Source: Siphonodentalium dalli (Eukaryota; Mollusca; Scaphopoda; Gadilida; Siphonodentaliidae). From it: a DNA stretch of 64,000 bases. The position numbers and the translations under genes are program-made. The stretch covers positions 234,112,944 to 234,176,943 of the forward strand of contig CP136061.1 of assembly GCA_032622095.1 (NCBI GenBank), given 5' to 3'. The notes beneath the pieces are model-generated. The model had not been told where the DNA came from. It ran no database searches and worked only from the letters and a program-made list of their open reading frames with translations. This document shows, one piece after another, positions 11,046 to 22,745 of this stretch (positions are counted from its first letter, which is position 1; each line of letters opens with the position of its first letter).

Positions 11046-12603
11046 CAGCCCTGGGAATTAAGGAAAATTTGCCTAGGAAATATTTTTGCCTAGGTGAAAG
11101 AAATCTGCCTAGGCGAAAACAGATTTTACCTAGGCAATTTTGCAACAATATTGCCATCTCAAATCAATATGATTCAATAATAACCTGAAATGCTTAGTTA
11201 TTTTGGAGAACATTTCCAGGCCACTACTCATCATATATATACATTCCACAAATCATCTCCAAAACTAGTGCCCTTATGGGTAGCTAGTTAATGGCCCAGT
11301 GCCATGGAAACAATTTTAGGACAATATATGTAAAGTAGAGGTGCCACGATTATTGATTTTGATAATCGATAATCGGTCGTCAATAATCGACTATAATCGA
11401 TTAATCGTACCTTATATTAATAAATAACATCAGCGGAAGTTATATAATAGCGTAATATGGCCTATATATTGGCTGGGTGCTAGTTAACTGCACTGTCGCT
11501 GGTTGTTTTAGGCATCTGCTGATGTAATTTTTACGTTAATAAAGTGCGTCATAATTACTATTAATACTAATGAGCATAATGTATTGAATACCAGCACAGT
11601 TCTCAGCGATGTTATGGTTATAATATTTGTGAGTTCATTAGAACAAACGTAGCGATTAATTGCAGTGTTATGAGTAGCCACCTATACAAACAATATAAAA
11701 GTAGGAATCTACGATGGACTGCAGGCGGTTCCTAAAAAAGGAATCGAATCGGAAACTAAAAGTGTCATAAAACTACCAAAGCGTGGTTAAGAATCACAAT
11801 GGTGTTACCCCACCCGCACAATGCAGGACTCAGAACAAGTATTTGATAATAGTCAGTTCCGTTCAGCATTTACCACACGATATGCGATAGCCTTTACTAG
11901 TAACTTCTAAGTATACTTATGCAAAACAAAGTATACTCGCAATTACATGTACATCGCTGATTAAAATGCCATATATATTGCTTCAATGCTTTTGGAGAGA
12001 ATGTCAATCACCTTCCCATTGGTCCAATCAGATTCAAGGGCGAGTGCATTCAGTTCATTGAACACGGTGATAGTTGGCACATTACATAGTGCCACCTTTC
12101 AAGTATAAATATACAATGATGTCGCCATGACCCCGACGAGAAACCATGTCACATCATCAAATGAACTGCCGACTGTTTGCTACATACATGTATATTAAAT
12201 TTAGTCAGTACTCATACTATTGGAATCTCTTTGATACACGTTCAAAGGATGTTAACCCCTCGGTTATAGATTTAACTGTAGAACAAATACCATATTCAGT
12301 AATACATGTCATTTTCTGACGTCCAAAATAAATAACTTAGATTAATCGACGATGTAAATGGTAATCGATTATCGGCTTTATCAACGGTTCATCGATTATA
12401 CGATTAATCGTGGCACCCCTAATGTAAAGAGTGATTTAAGGAAGTCATTTTGGCTAAAGTGGTTCTATTTATGATAGACACAAATCAATTTTAGTAACCC
12501 AATGAACTTGTTTTACCTAAGCAATATAATTGCCTAGGCAAACTGATTTTGCCTCTGCTTTTACCTAGGCATTGCCTATTGCCTAGGCTAATTCCCAGGG
12601 CTG
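11046..12603. mobile_element. CCTAGG-rich MITE, split by a nested hAT-type MITE
   Basis: Ends CAGCCCTGGGAATTA (11046) and TAATTCCCAGGGCTG (12603), flanked by TATACAT on both sides. The ends carry many copies of GCCTAGG / TTACCTAGGCA in alternating orientation. Without the nested insert it would be about 460-470 bp. No coding sequence. Confidence 0.75.
11336..12421. mobile_element. hAT-type MITE (1,086 bp) with 8-bp target duplication
   Basis: Ends TAGAGGTGCCACGATTA and TAATCGTGGCACCCCTA; exact 8-bp flanks ATGTAAAG at 11328-11335 and 12422-12429. Subterminal AATCGATTA-type repeats fit the hAT ends (GGTGCCACGATTAATCG) widespread in animals. No transposase frame was seen. Confidence 0.88.
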
Positions 12604-12984
12604 TATACATGTATGCATATACCTGGAGCAACATGATATATCCCAACTCATGCTGTTCTATAAAGTCATCAGTCTATAAATACTAGCCTAGTTGTTTGTT
12701 TCATTCACTCAAATTGTAGTTGACTCATAAATATAAAGAGCCCAATCTATATTAATTTGTCTGAATTTCATTTTATTTATATAATATAATCTTCTAAAAT
12801 GCAGAATTATCACTAAATTCACCCTCTGAGGACCTCATTCTGCTTAGGCCTCATCTTCTCTGGAAAGTTTCTTTATTATCAAATTTCTATAGAAACTTCT
12901 CCACATAGATTCTATTTCTTTTTTAGTTTAGTTTCTCAAAATCCCCAAATTGGCAGATGACACATTGCATAATCGAGGTTCCCA

Positions 12985-13445
12985 ATGGGTGTACATCACA
13001 ATATTCACCATTTGGGAACTTCAATCTGAGTCTATGTCGCCCATAGCAGATGAGGCCATACAGAATGAGGTCCCCAGAGGATGAATTTGGTGATGCTAGC
13101 CCGCTGTGCGGGATAGTGTCACCAAATTCACCATCTGGGGACCTCATTCTGCAAATGACAGGTACACTAAACTCAGGCTTGATTGCTGGTACAGGGTTCT
13201 CACCAGGCCTTAAAAGTCTGGAATAACCTTAAATCTGATAAATAACCATTCAGGCAGGGGGGTCACAATATTCACCATTTGGGAACTTCAATCTGAGTCT
13301 GTCTCCCACAGCAGATGAGGCCATGCAGAATGAGGTCCCCAGAGTCTGAATTTGGTGATGCTAGCCCGCTATGCATGATAGCATCACTAAATTCACCCTC
13401 TGGGGACCTCATTCTGCAAATAACAGACAAACTAAACTCAGACTT
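12985..13445. repeat. Tandem pair of units each containing a ~90-bp palindrome
   Basis: CACAATATTCACCATTTGGG recurs at about 12997 and 13265 (period about 268). Each unit holds a palindrome, 13061-13151 and 13326-13416, pairing AGAATGAGGTCCCCAGA with the reverse of TCTGGGGACCTCATTCT around a CTAGCCCGC centre. A third partial copy is at 12817-12850. The short frames here are shadows of the palindrome. Confidence 0.7.
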
Positions 13446-13676
13446 GATGATCATGGCATCAATCATTACAAATGTGTCAAATGGGGTGTTATATATCAAT
13501 GGCTAGGGCAAGTATATCACAGGGGGGTGGACAGAAATTACTTTTGAGTCTGGGGTTGGGTGTCTCCAGATGTTGATGTTTCAAGCTCCTGCGATCAGGT
13601 CTGGCACACATCGAAAACGAGCTATATAGCTCGTTTCTTCTATCATAGCCCAGTTGAGCTACTTTTTTAAATGTGA

Positions 13677-13735
13677 TTTATATTCCTCTGTCTATTTTGT
13701 ACATTAAATGTACAAAATAGACAGAGGAATATAAA
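13677..13735. other. Perfect 59-bp palindrome (29-nt arms, 1-nt centre)
   Basis: The left arm 13677-13705 (TTTATATTCCTCTGTC...) is the exact reverse complement of 13707-13735 around a single A at 13706. It could be a very young foldback or an extruding cruciform; I see no target duplication around it. Confidence 0.85.
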
Positions 13736-14073
13736 AATAGCATGAAAAACCGCAATAGGAATTGACTTTCGTTAGTTGGGTACCACTATCACGTCTACAA
13801 AGAAACAATAAACTCAACGACTTGCCACAGCTTATATACCTTTTGAGCAATGCAAAATTAATATGTTTTGGATAATTTACCATCAGAAAGGGTAAGAAAG
13901 AATCATAAAAATCCGTTTATCGCAGATGAAAATCTTCATCGGATCTTTCAGAAGATCTGCTGTTTGCAATGTCTAGACAATGCCGTTTTTAAGCTCAAAT
14001 CTGATTGGCTGCATTTATGCTTGGCTTAGCGGTCCGTTCTTAATGAAATTTTAAAGAAAATGCACCTGTTGGA

Positions 14074-14122
14074 GAGAGAGAGAGAGAGAGAGAGAAAGAT
14101 CGAGAGACGAGAGAGAGAGCGA
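14074..14122 (+). repeat. (GA)n microsatellite
   Basis: GAGAGAGAGAGAGAGAGA run, interrupted by AAAGATC and ACGA, then GAGAGAGC. Confidence 0.9.
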
Positions 14123-14186
14123 CTTGCTAGCGTTCCATCTTGGTTGTTGTCACATTGCCACTACATCAGATGTTTAAATATGCATG

Positions 14187-14301
14187 TTATGTCGAGATCT
14201 CGATATTATCTCGAGATAATTTCGAGATAATATGTCAAGATCTCGAGATAATATGTCGAGATCTCGAGATAATTATGTCGAGATCTCGAGATAATATATG
14301 T
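14187..14301. repeat. Self-complementary minisatellite (ATGTCGAGATCTCGAGATAA)
   Basis: About five units of roughly 20-27 bp built from TCGAGATCTCGAGATAAT. Each unit is itself palindromic (CTCGAGATCTCGAG), so the array can fold on itself. Confidence 0.8.
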
Positions 14302-14460
14302 ATTGACTATTGAGTATGTCGCAAATCAGCCACCGTAATACTCGGATTACTCCGATGGGTAGTAATGCATTCCCCATCTCGCTCGGTCCCCCGGAGGCGG
14401 TGCAGTTGGCGGGTGTTATTTTCGACATTTTTGAGTACGTTCATAGGGATTGTAACTCTG

Positions 14461-14852
14461 GTACTCTTGAGTGACTAATAAAAGTACAGGGTGGAATAAT
14501 AGTACAGGTTGGAAAATGTCGTGTAACTGAATAATAGTACAGGGCGGAATAAACGTACAGACTGGAACTATTAATACCATACATCCCAACAAAACGCACC
14601 ATCTGACTGGTTTACTGATGCCATGTGACAGAAATAGTTTTGATGGATAGCCAGGTCTGTGAATCTACAGTGTGCTGATCACTGTCAACAATCAGAGTTC
14701 ATTTATCTATGAATAACACAATTTAAGATTGGTGAATTATTTCTTTTGGTTAATTTAATAAAAGTACAGGACCAAATAACGATCGTACGGGTGGGAATTT
14801 TACCTTGATTTTAATAATCGTACATGTATGTTTATTAGGCACTCAAGAGTAC
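14461..14852. mobile_element. MITE with GTACTCTTGAGTG termini
   Basis: Inverted ends GTACTCTTGAGTGACTAATA (left) and TATTAGGCACTCAAGAGTAC-type (right). Subterminal AGTACAGG / CGTACAG motifs recur on both sides (14488, 14503, 14538, 14560, 14770). Length 392 bp. No target duplication is certain. Confidence 0.65.
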
Positions 14853-14908
14853 ATACAGGTCTATTCTGCACGATAGTGCTTGCCCCATCTTGTTCCAGGC
14901 CACTGGGG

Positions 14909-15190
14909 GCAATCTCACACGACTTCCCCGTCGAGTAAATTTTGGGCTGAAGTTTGTTAGACAATACCGCCCGCCTCCCCCAAGCCCACCCACCCTACAA
15001 GTGTTTTTTCCTATAGTGTTTTTGAAACGCGTCTCTTTGTGGTGTCATTCTTTTGGATCGGTATGCCCGTTATTTCGTAAAGGTGATTTTTTAAGAAATA
15101 ACGGGTATGTTAGCTAGAGTTACATTTCTTTGAAAAACTCAAAACATTGGGAGACAAATTTTCTCGACGGGGAAGTCGTATGATATTACC
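14909..15190. mobile_element. 282-bp MITE flanked by 8-bp CCACTGGG duplication
   Basis: TIRs GGCAATCTCACACGACTTCC and, inverted, GGTAATATCATACGACTTCC, extending through CCGTCGAG. CCACTGGG is found at 14901-14908 and 15191-15198. The 8-bp duplication suggests a hAT-type mobiliser. The 75-codon plus-strand frame inside is not a gene. Confidence 0.75.
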
Positions 15191-15586
15191 CCACTGGGCG
15201 ATGTGCGGACGGGTGGGGTCGGCTTTTAGTAGAACCAGCTTCTAGAACGGATGGTCAGCTGATGGTGGTACACAACAGTTACTATTGAAAGTAAATTCTA
15301 TTTGCGCTTTTCCGTGGTATGCCCAACATCGATAGAGACATGTAAATTACACTAAAAATGTAGCTCAATCAGTCTATGATAGACACATGATAGACGTACG
15401 TAGCAGTTTTGGATGTGTGCCCGACCTGAACGATGTCAGAACTAGTCCGATGGAATGCCACAAATTGCAGAATTTCGTCAAACAACATCCAGTTTGAATA
15501 AACATGAGCTACATAAAAACATTATTATTATTAACCAGATCTAAAGAATGAAGCTTGTCTGAATTGGTGTGGTAATTTTCGTGGAA

Positions 15587-15862
15587 ATGGCGACAGAACT
15601 GGTGCAATTACTCAAACACAGTGAAATTCCGATGGGGGCGGCCATTGTTGTAATGCCAGATGACGTGGTATGGTTACGGCGAAACTACGAAAATGTTGCA
15701 ACCTATTTTTACGGGGACACCATAAAAAGTGTATGCCCGACAGTGCCCCGACTGCTCTATGGCCCAATTTTAGGGTTAGCATCTGGTACGAGAACGTTGA
15801 CAGTACCGTACCGTACCATCAATGTAATTGAAAAGCTATTAATTACATTGTCAATTAAGTAA
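15587..15862 (+). CDS. Unrecognised ORF, possible first exon
   Basis: From the ATG at 15587 the frame reads MATELVQLLKHSEIPMGAAI, then VVMPDDVVWLRRNYENVATY, in moderately GC-rich DNA. I do not recognise a family. A possible donor (ACGTG|GTATGG near 15668) or a later one could end a short exon, since the tail of the frame (after about 15815) runs into an AT repeat. No matching downstream exon was found. It may be chance. Confidence 0.22.
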   Translation: MATELVQLLKHSEIPMGAAIVVMPDDVVWLRRNYENVATYFYGDTIKSVCPTVPRLLYGPILGLASGTRTLTVPYRTINVIEKLLITLSIK

Positions 15863-15905
15863 TTGTAATTGATTACTTTTGGTAAAGTAATTGACCCATC
15901 CCCGG

Positions 15906-17999
15906 ATATATACAGACCGACGGTTGAATGGGATGGAACTTGATGTAAAACGACATTTGAACCGCCACCCCTTTTAATTCAGGTTGTTTGACTTCGGCTA
16001 TCTGCTACGTCAACCCTTTACCGTGGCCCAGTTTGCTTCAGCAAATGACTTCGGCATTGCCGATTGCCGTAGCCAATTATGAGGGTTGAACCGCTGAACA
16101 GAATGTACAACAAAACCATAGTCAGAAATGGTATCGCCATCTAGATCATATTAGTAGGCAATACTACTATTACTAGGCATATATAAAATATATTGGAGCT
16201 TTAATGTAGTGATTGTGAACAATGTGTATATATGTAATGACTATGTATATATAGTTGATTATATGTAATTTTTGTGTATATGTGTAGGCCTACGTATAGT
16301 ATCTGCTTGGTGAGAAAGCATATGAAAACATTTTTTTAAATCGGACCTATCAAACTAAAGTTATGATAATTATTAACCCATAATGGGAACAGGTCATTTC
16401 GGACCCTGACCAGCTCGTACCCTCCGAAAAATGTCAATTCGTATCATCCAGCTGAATCAACTCGTACCCTCCTGAGTCATTTCGTACCCTCTTATTTAGA
16501 ATACAGACCCATATTTCCACATCAGAATGGCATGAGACCTCCCAAGCGCATCAAGACTATATCAATGAACACAGTGTAAACGATAATTATGAAATATGTC
16601 ACGTATGATGTGTTCCCAAAGGGCGCATACGTTCCAATTGGTTGACCGGTTCATCGCCAAACATGTAACTGCCATTGCATTGATACACCAATTTATTATT
16701 GGTTATAACCAAACACCGATTGCCAAAAAAAAAAAGACAAACGGCTTGACGATTGACATTATTGTTATTATTGATTGATGTTTTATTTCAGACTTTAAAA
16801 CGCCCATATGGTTATTTGACACATAATGATTACAATAATCACAACAAATCAGATTTAACACATACAACAGTCAATTGTATATAATTTGATACCAATATGT
16901 TAAAAGGTTTGAGTTATAGACTAGATCAGAGTTGAATATATTTTTTACAATAGAATTTGATGATTTTGTCATTCGCTCACGCAGTCCTTACACACTCTTC
17001 CTTATTAACATTGGCACAGAACACATTCGGTCATTTACATACATTCCACTTGCGCTACATCTTATTTCATAACCCATGAACTTCCTGTAAGCATTGTTGT
17101 AACATATAATCAGTTTGTTGACAATTATGTTGACATGATTGTTGCCAGCTCGCGGCAAATACAATAAACTGTTAGTTTCTCGGTTCTCTTAAATTTTTTT
17201 ATACGACATTAGAATTGTTTTCGGCTGGTATGTATCTTTTCTTTGTTATTTGTTCTCATTTCTATCGATATAGAGGTATGCAATTGACTGACAGAAGCCA
17301 GTATACGACGGCTGAACACTGAATGATTTACAAACAATCTCAAGACTCATTATGAAATAATTTCCGACAAGGTTTCATTCACCGCCGATTATGGAGACTA
17401 ATTAATTATAATGCTATCAAGGTTTCATGAAAGCATCACCTCAGATTTCCGTTAAAACAACTAATCCTTCAAATTATTACAACAACTGCGGCTAATCACT
17501 GAAAGTTTCTCATTCACCAGACCATAAAACCTCTAATTGCGGACCAAAAATCTACTAATCGGATTAAATACACTCCGGATACTTCGTAATAAGACCTTTA
17601 AATAGTCTACATCCCAACGGAGACATATGTCCACAATGTTGAGTTGTTGGGGTTATTTCGGTTATTTCCACCAAGGGGTAATAAAAACAAATATCACAAC
17701 ATCGCTATGTTCAGTATGTTGTCTTTAAGAATAATAAAAAATATATACCTTCTTTAGATCTAATTACAAGCCTGGATACATTTCATTTATAGTGAAATAG
17801 AATATATAGGCTATATATTAGCGGTCGTGACGGAAGAATATTTTAAGGGCTAACAAAAGGGTGTTTTCAGTGTGAAAAATCCAAAAGGTTGAGTTTGATT
17901 TTTTGTCTCATTTTAGACCAGACCACGTACATAATTGAACTTTCATGTTTATCGGTCATAATTTGGTTTCAATTATTATGTCATTCAATTAATGCAATT
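15906..17999. other. Intergenic, no gene recognised
   Basis: AT-rich DNA. It contains a short degenerate repeat of TCGTACCCTCC-type motifs (16408-16500), a poly-A run (16723-16737) and no frame with recognisable content. The frame at 16596-16778 is not convincing. Confidence 0.5.
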
Positions 18000-19356
18000 A
18001 AACTATTAATACACCATGCACCGAAGAAGTGCTCTTAATAATAACTGACAGTGTGAACGAAAGGTTGTGCTATCAGGGAATATACAAATTATATGGGTGG
18101 TTTGGTTCCCGAAATCCTAAGGTACTTTACAAAAGGCGGCTGGCAAATACAAAAGTTGAAATTTCTTTGTTCGAGGCCCCCTACCCCATTTAAAGTATAA
18201 AACACACTACGAACTGAAAGGATATGAATATGGATGGGTTGGTTCCCGAATGTATGGGACATTCTACAAAAAGTGGCTATCAAACGAGAAAGGCGAATTC
18301 TCATTGTTGTGAGTAACCTTAAACCATTAGAACTCTTGAACACACCATGAACTGAAGCTCGCGACCTGAATTCCAATCTGTCCTAAGTGCACTTTTTATG
18401 ATTTTGAGTAAATCGATTTTCAAAGTTTGAACCGTCGTCACGACTAAAATTTATGGATTACATTAAAAACTTTGCTGGATACCTTAAAGGGGTACTGTAC
18501 GCCATTTTCAATAAATTCCCGGTGATAACAACGATCTATTATCGATACTATATAGAAATATAAGTAATTTGAGTCGAAGATGTATTCTGTAAACGCTCAG
18601 GTTAATAGGCTATCTTAAAATTTAATAATTTAAAAGTTAATAATTTAATATAAATTGATTTTATGGCTCCAGCCATAAAATGGCGTCTCTTAAAATTGGA
18701 ATTTCCGTGTACAAAACGTAATCAAATTATAATTGAGGGATACTGGATTAATAAAACAATTGCACACACGATCGTTTGAAACATTATGCTTATACGGGGA
18801 GAAAACCCAAGCCACTCATTGACTAGTGACCATACACTAACTTAAATGAGTATATGGGACTACTAAGCATATAATATAATGTTTATTTGATTCATTTGGT
18901 TGAAAACTGTACAAAAATTACTCGACAACGACAATTTGTATTTTTGCATTCCGGTAAATTTGCCATCCGTAACAATACTTCGTACTCAACAGACTTTCAA
19001 AAAATGGAAAAGTTGTTACCTTATTCTCAGACTCGGGGATTATAGAAACCAACAACAACATCTTGGGTACAGTACCCCTTTAATGTCTTAACTATTTATT
19101 TTTATCAACACCAATCCGCACAAGACTGTTATATCTCTGAAGTTTTGAGAAATGTAGACCTATAGGGTGTGAAATTTGCACGTAGAGCAAAATAGAACGA
19201 AGTATATGTTGTTGAATACTCGAATGACAGTTCAGACCTTAACTCTTTTAGGGCAAGGTTGTCACATGTTCCGAAAAATATGTCATGTTGGAACTTAGGA
19301 CAAATAAGAGTTAAACTATGAACTCTATATATTCACCAGAATAACAAATTGATTTT
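18000..19356 (+). repeat. Duplicated segment, copy 1 (with inserted MITE)
   Basis: Homologous to 23543-24274 along its whole length, apart from a 592-bp MITE plus 4 bp. It contains monomers of the GGTTCCCGAA / CACTTTACAAAA satellite family seen in bulk at 47.3-49.8 kb. The homology stops at AACAAATTGATTTT, exactly where the retrotransposon sequence starts. The frame 18089-18376 (minus) is a shadow of the repeat. Confidence 0.85.
18488..19079. mobile_element. 592-bp MITE with TTAA target duplication (piggyBac- or Kolobok-type)
   Basis: Perfect 13-bp TIRs AGGGGTACTGTAC / GTACAGTACCCCT, flanked by TTAA at 18484-18487 and 19080-19083. The duplicated segment at 23543-24274 has a single TTAA at the equivalent place (GGATACCTTAATGTC), which is the empty site. 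TTAA duplications are made by piggyBac and Kolobok transposases; the AGGGG end fits Kolobok-like ends better than the usual CCC start of piggyBac, but this is inference. No coding sequence. Confidence 0.92.
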
Positions 19357-22174
19357 ATCTGACCAGGCTATGAATACATCAAACCACCTGCCAATCACAG
19401 GTACCTTGACGGTGCTGATGCGCTCCGATCTACATAGGCCGATACGAAATAAACGAACATACGCTTGGGACAAATTGAATAGCATTGTATATAACGACCA
19501 TTTGGATGTGACATGCATCGTACTTGCTAACCGCGAAATCACCTCTAAAAATCATATTGATTCTTACTACTCTCGACATTGTTGACGTCATGCACTCCGC
19601 ATCTTTAAGTGCTAACCACCAAAACCCACCAAGCGTCATACCAAACCATATTGGAACGTGGAACTCGACAACAGTAAGAAGCATCTGAAATCACTGCACT
19701 TAACTTGGATTCAGGACGGAAGGCCACGCAGCACAGACTATCAAACCTAATTATGCGAATTATAAACAAGAGAAACGAGTATTTCGACGCGCTCACAGGC
19801 ATGCTGTTAATAACTTCTCACCTGCACAGAACAGCAAACTCGACACATATGCAAGAAACAACCACAAACTTTTCTGGCGCTCTTTACGGCCTCGTCGTGG
19901 GGTTTCATCTGGTATAGGTTCTGTGATGGAATTCGATGGTCATGTGCTCCGCGATCACAACGACGTGCTTTCTGGTTGGGCCGCATACTTTCAGGATTTG
20001 TATTCCCAAAATAAACATGACGATCCAACATTCGAAGAATATGTTAATAATCAAGTTTCTTCATTTATTAACAGTGACAACACTAACTGTTCTATTCTTG
20101 GACACCCAATAGCTGTACAAGAGGTGACATCCATTACGCGGAAGCTTAAGCGCGGAAAAGCAAGCGGGTGTGATGACATAGTCAACGAACACCTTCTCTT
20201 CGGATCTGAATTGCTGCATGATTGTTTGTGCAAATTATTCAACTCCTTTCTCGAATACGAGTGGATTCCCCCGTCTCTAAAATCAGGAATTATTGTCCCT
20301 CTTTACAAGGGAGAACCGAAGCCATCCACACTTCCCGATAGTTACAGAGCTATATCTCTTCTTCCAGTCGTTTACAAAGTATTTGAAGGTATACTCCTAA
20401 AGCGATTCATGAATAGCCCTATGCTTGCGACATTCCCTAGTTCTTTTCAAAATGGATTTCAAGCAGGGATTGGATGTAACATGACATCTTTCATTCTCCA
20501 GGAGGCTATCTCATATGCTCAAGATAACAATTCCAAACTCTTTGTGGCGTTTTTGGATTAAAAAAAGGCCTTTGATAAAGTATGGCACACTGGCCTCCTG
20601 TATAAGTTTATTCACCTCGGTTTTTCTAGAAAGGCCGCACGCATGCTCAGTTGTATTTACAGTGATATTACAAGCCGGGTCCGGTATAATAACTGTTTGT
20701 CAAACTCCTTCAATATAGCATATGGAACCCGACAAGGAAGTGTTATCTCGCCATTTTGCTACCGGATCTATATTAATGAACTTCTGGAAACGTTATCGAC
20801 CACTCGGATGAGACTAACAATAAACAGTACTTCGTGTGTCGCGCCAACAACGGCCGATGATATCACTTTAATATCTCTTTCTAAAGGTGGTCTGGATAAA
20901 CTTTTAGACATTTGTCACCAGTATAGCAACAAATGGCGTTTCTCTTTCTCGTGTACCAAGAGCAATGTCGTAGTCTTCAACGAATCAAAGTCCAGCTACT
21001 CTAAGTCAAGCAGAAAATGGAATTTAGGACCAGACAGTATACCCGAACAAACAGAATGTACTCATCTTGGTATAGTTCAAAACAAGTTCGCCAATGGACG
21101 AACCCAAGGACACATCGTCTCTTCAAAACTAAGGAAAACGTTCTTCTCCATAGCACGGAACGCTAACACTTCTTCACTGACTCCTTCATCGTTGCGAGAA
21201 ATCCTACGATGTGTAGTTCTGCCCAAGGCTCTGTACGGATGCGAACTGTTCCCATTAGAATACGCATCGAGCCTCCCCATTATGGAGAGATCACTTCGGA
21301 CATGTGTGAAAAGTATTCAAGCACTTCCGAAGAGAGCCAGCACACTATTATCACTTGGGTTACTCGGCCTCATGCCAATCGAACAGCAAATACATATAAG
21401 AAAACTCTGCTTCCTTGGAAACCTGATCCACCTGCCAATGCACCACCAAACTCCACTCCGATTATTTCTTCTAAAAGCTCACCAACAACGTCTGTTCAAC
21501 CGATCCAATTCTGGCTTTTCTCATGACATATTCCAGATACTTTATAAATATAGCCTCATTAACTATCTGTTCACGTTTTTGGACGATGGTGTCTTTCCCA
21601 CAACTGGTGCATGGAAGACCATAGCAAAAGAATCCGTGATGCGCGATTACTCCAACGGATGGCTCTCAGCAGTGACGACTGATCCACATTTGAATATTCT
21701 ACCCTTGTCTCATCGAAACCCACTTAACGTATGGCCGGTATGTGACAGGTTGCAACTAATTGGTACACATCACTCTTCAAAGTACACGAATATGGCACGA
21801 CTTTTGAACAGAACTACATTTGTGAACAACTCCCCGTGTGCACTGTTTCTACGCGGTACGAAAACGAACTGGTGCACATAATGTTTTCGTGCCAATCTAG
21901 TTTATTAATATCTGCTAGGAACCAATACTGGGTTTTCATTCTCAACTGCTTCGGAATTCAAACATTTCTATCCATGTTTGAATTATCACCGGTGAATTTA
22001 TGTGCTCTGTTCTTCGGATCTAGACTTCAACATGTGACATCCAACTTTTCTATATATGAACCAACAGAACCAAATAATACACTCTACAGCCACATTCCTT
22101 CTATGTGCAAGCGACTCATTAAGAGGAAATCAGGAATGGCAAACATGTTAAAACGAAGTGGCAAAAACATGTAG
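19357..22174 (+). pseudogene. LINE ORF2 (endonuclease end, reverse transcriptase, Zn knuckle), inactivated
   Basis: Frames change between 19585 and 19750 and again near 21840. The reverse transcriptase part (about 19920-21400) has RGKASGCDDIVNEHLL, SYRAISLLPVVYKVFEGIL, GFQAG, KKAFDKVWH, YGTRQGSVISP and THLGI. The catalytic (Y/F)xDD box reads TADD, with Thr for the aromatic residue. A TAA stop at 20559-20561 lies inside the conserved FLD-KKAFD motif, where a Ser-type codon (TCA) is expected. The C-terminus in another frame has RYENELVHIMFSC, part of a Cys/His knuckle. The damage is light, so the insertion is fairly young. Confidence 0.85.
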
Positions 22175-22200
22175 TGTAAATTCCCACAACAAAGCCAATG
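19357..22200 (+). mobile_element. 5'-truncated non-LTR (LINE) retrotransposon
   Basis: Begins inside the end of the endonuclease domain (TSNHLPITGTL) and runs through the linker, reverse transcriptase and a C-terminal zinc knuckle. Full-length relatives would carry ORF1 and the rest of the endonuclease upstream, so this is a typical 5'-truncated insertion. Its left end coincides with the end of the 18.0-19.36 kb duplication. No poly-A tail or clear target duplication was seen at the 3' end. The clade is not certain. Confidence 0.85.
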
Positions 22201-22255
22201 ACGGTGGCCACCAAATTCAACAACCTGCCACTCTTATATTGGTTTAACAGTTTAT

Positions 22256-22745
22256 TGGGTGGGCCATTTCCATGTGACATTATATGCGTTTATTACATTA
22301 CCTGTGTATAATAATTGATACATTATCCTTGATCGCACATTAACACAAGTCTGAATTCATAACACTGCGCGTTGTATAGTATATAGACCAGACGCAGGAA
22401 ATATTAATATATTCCGTATATCTTGTAACAGTTACACTATACTGATCGTGGTACATATATCTAGACCACATGTACGCATGTGATATATATTTAAAATCGG
22501 ACAAGAAATTATTAATTAATGGATGAGCCATTTCCATGTGATATTACATGTGTATATAAAATTATACATTGTCCATGATCGCACAATATGGCGACACAAG
22601 TCTAATTTCATGTAACAAATACAAACACTACGAGTTGTATATATACCACACGCAGGAGATGTTTATATATTTCGTATATCTGTAACAGTTATACTGTAAC
22701 GAATGTGGTACATACATCTAGACCGGACGCATGTGATATAGATAC
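22256..22745. repeat. Diverged two-unit tandem repeat (~265 bp)
   Basis: GCCATTTCCATGTGA occurs at 22263 and 22527. Downstream, CTTGATCGCACA / CATGATCGCACA, CGCAGGA and TAACAGTTA-AC-GTA blocks follow in the same order. AT-rich, non-coding. Confidence 0.7.

Noticed and set aside
18089-18376. 95-codon minus frame also found at 23617-23895
   Set aside because: The frame repeats because the DNA is a duplicated satellite-type sequence; neighbouring units do not keep it open.
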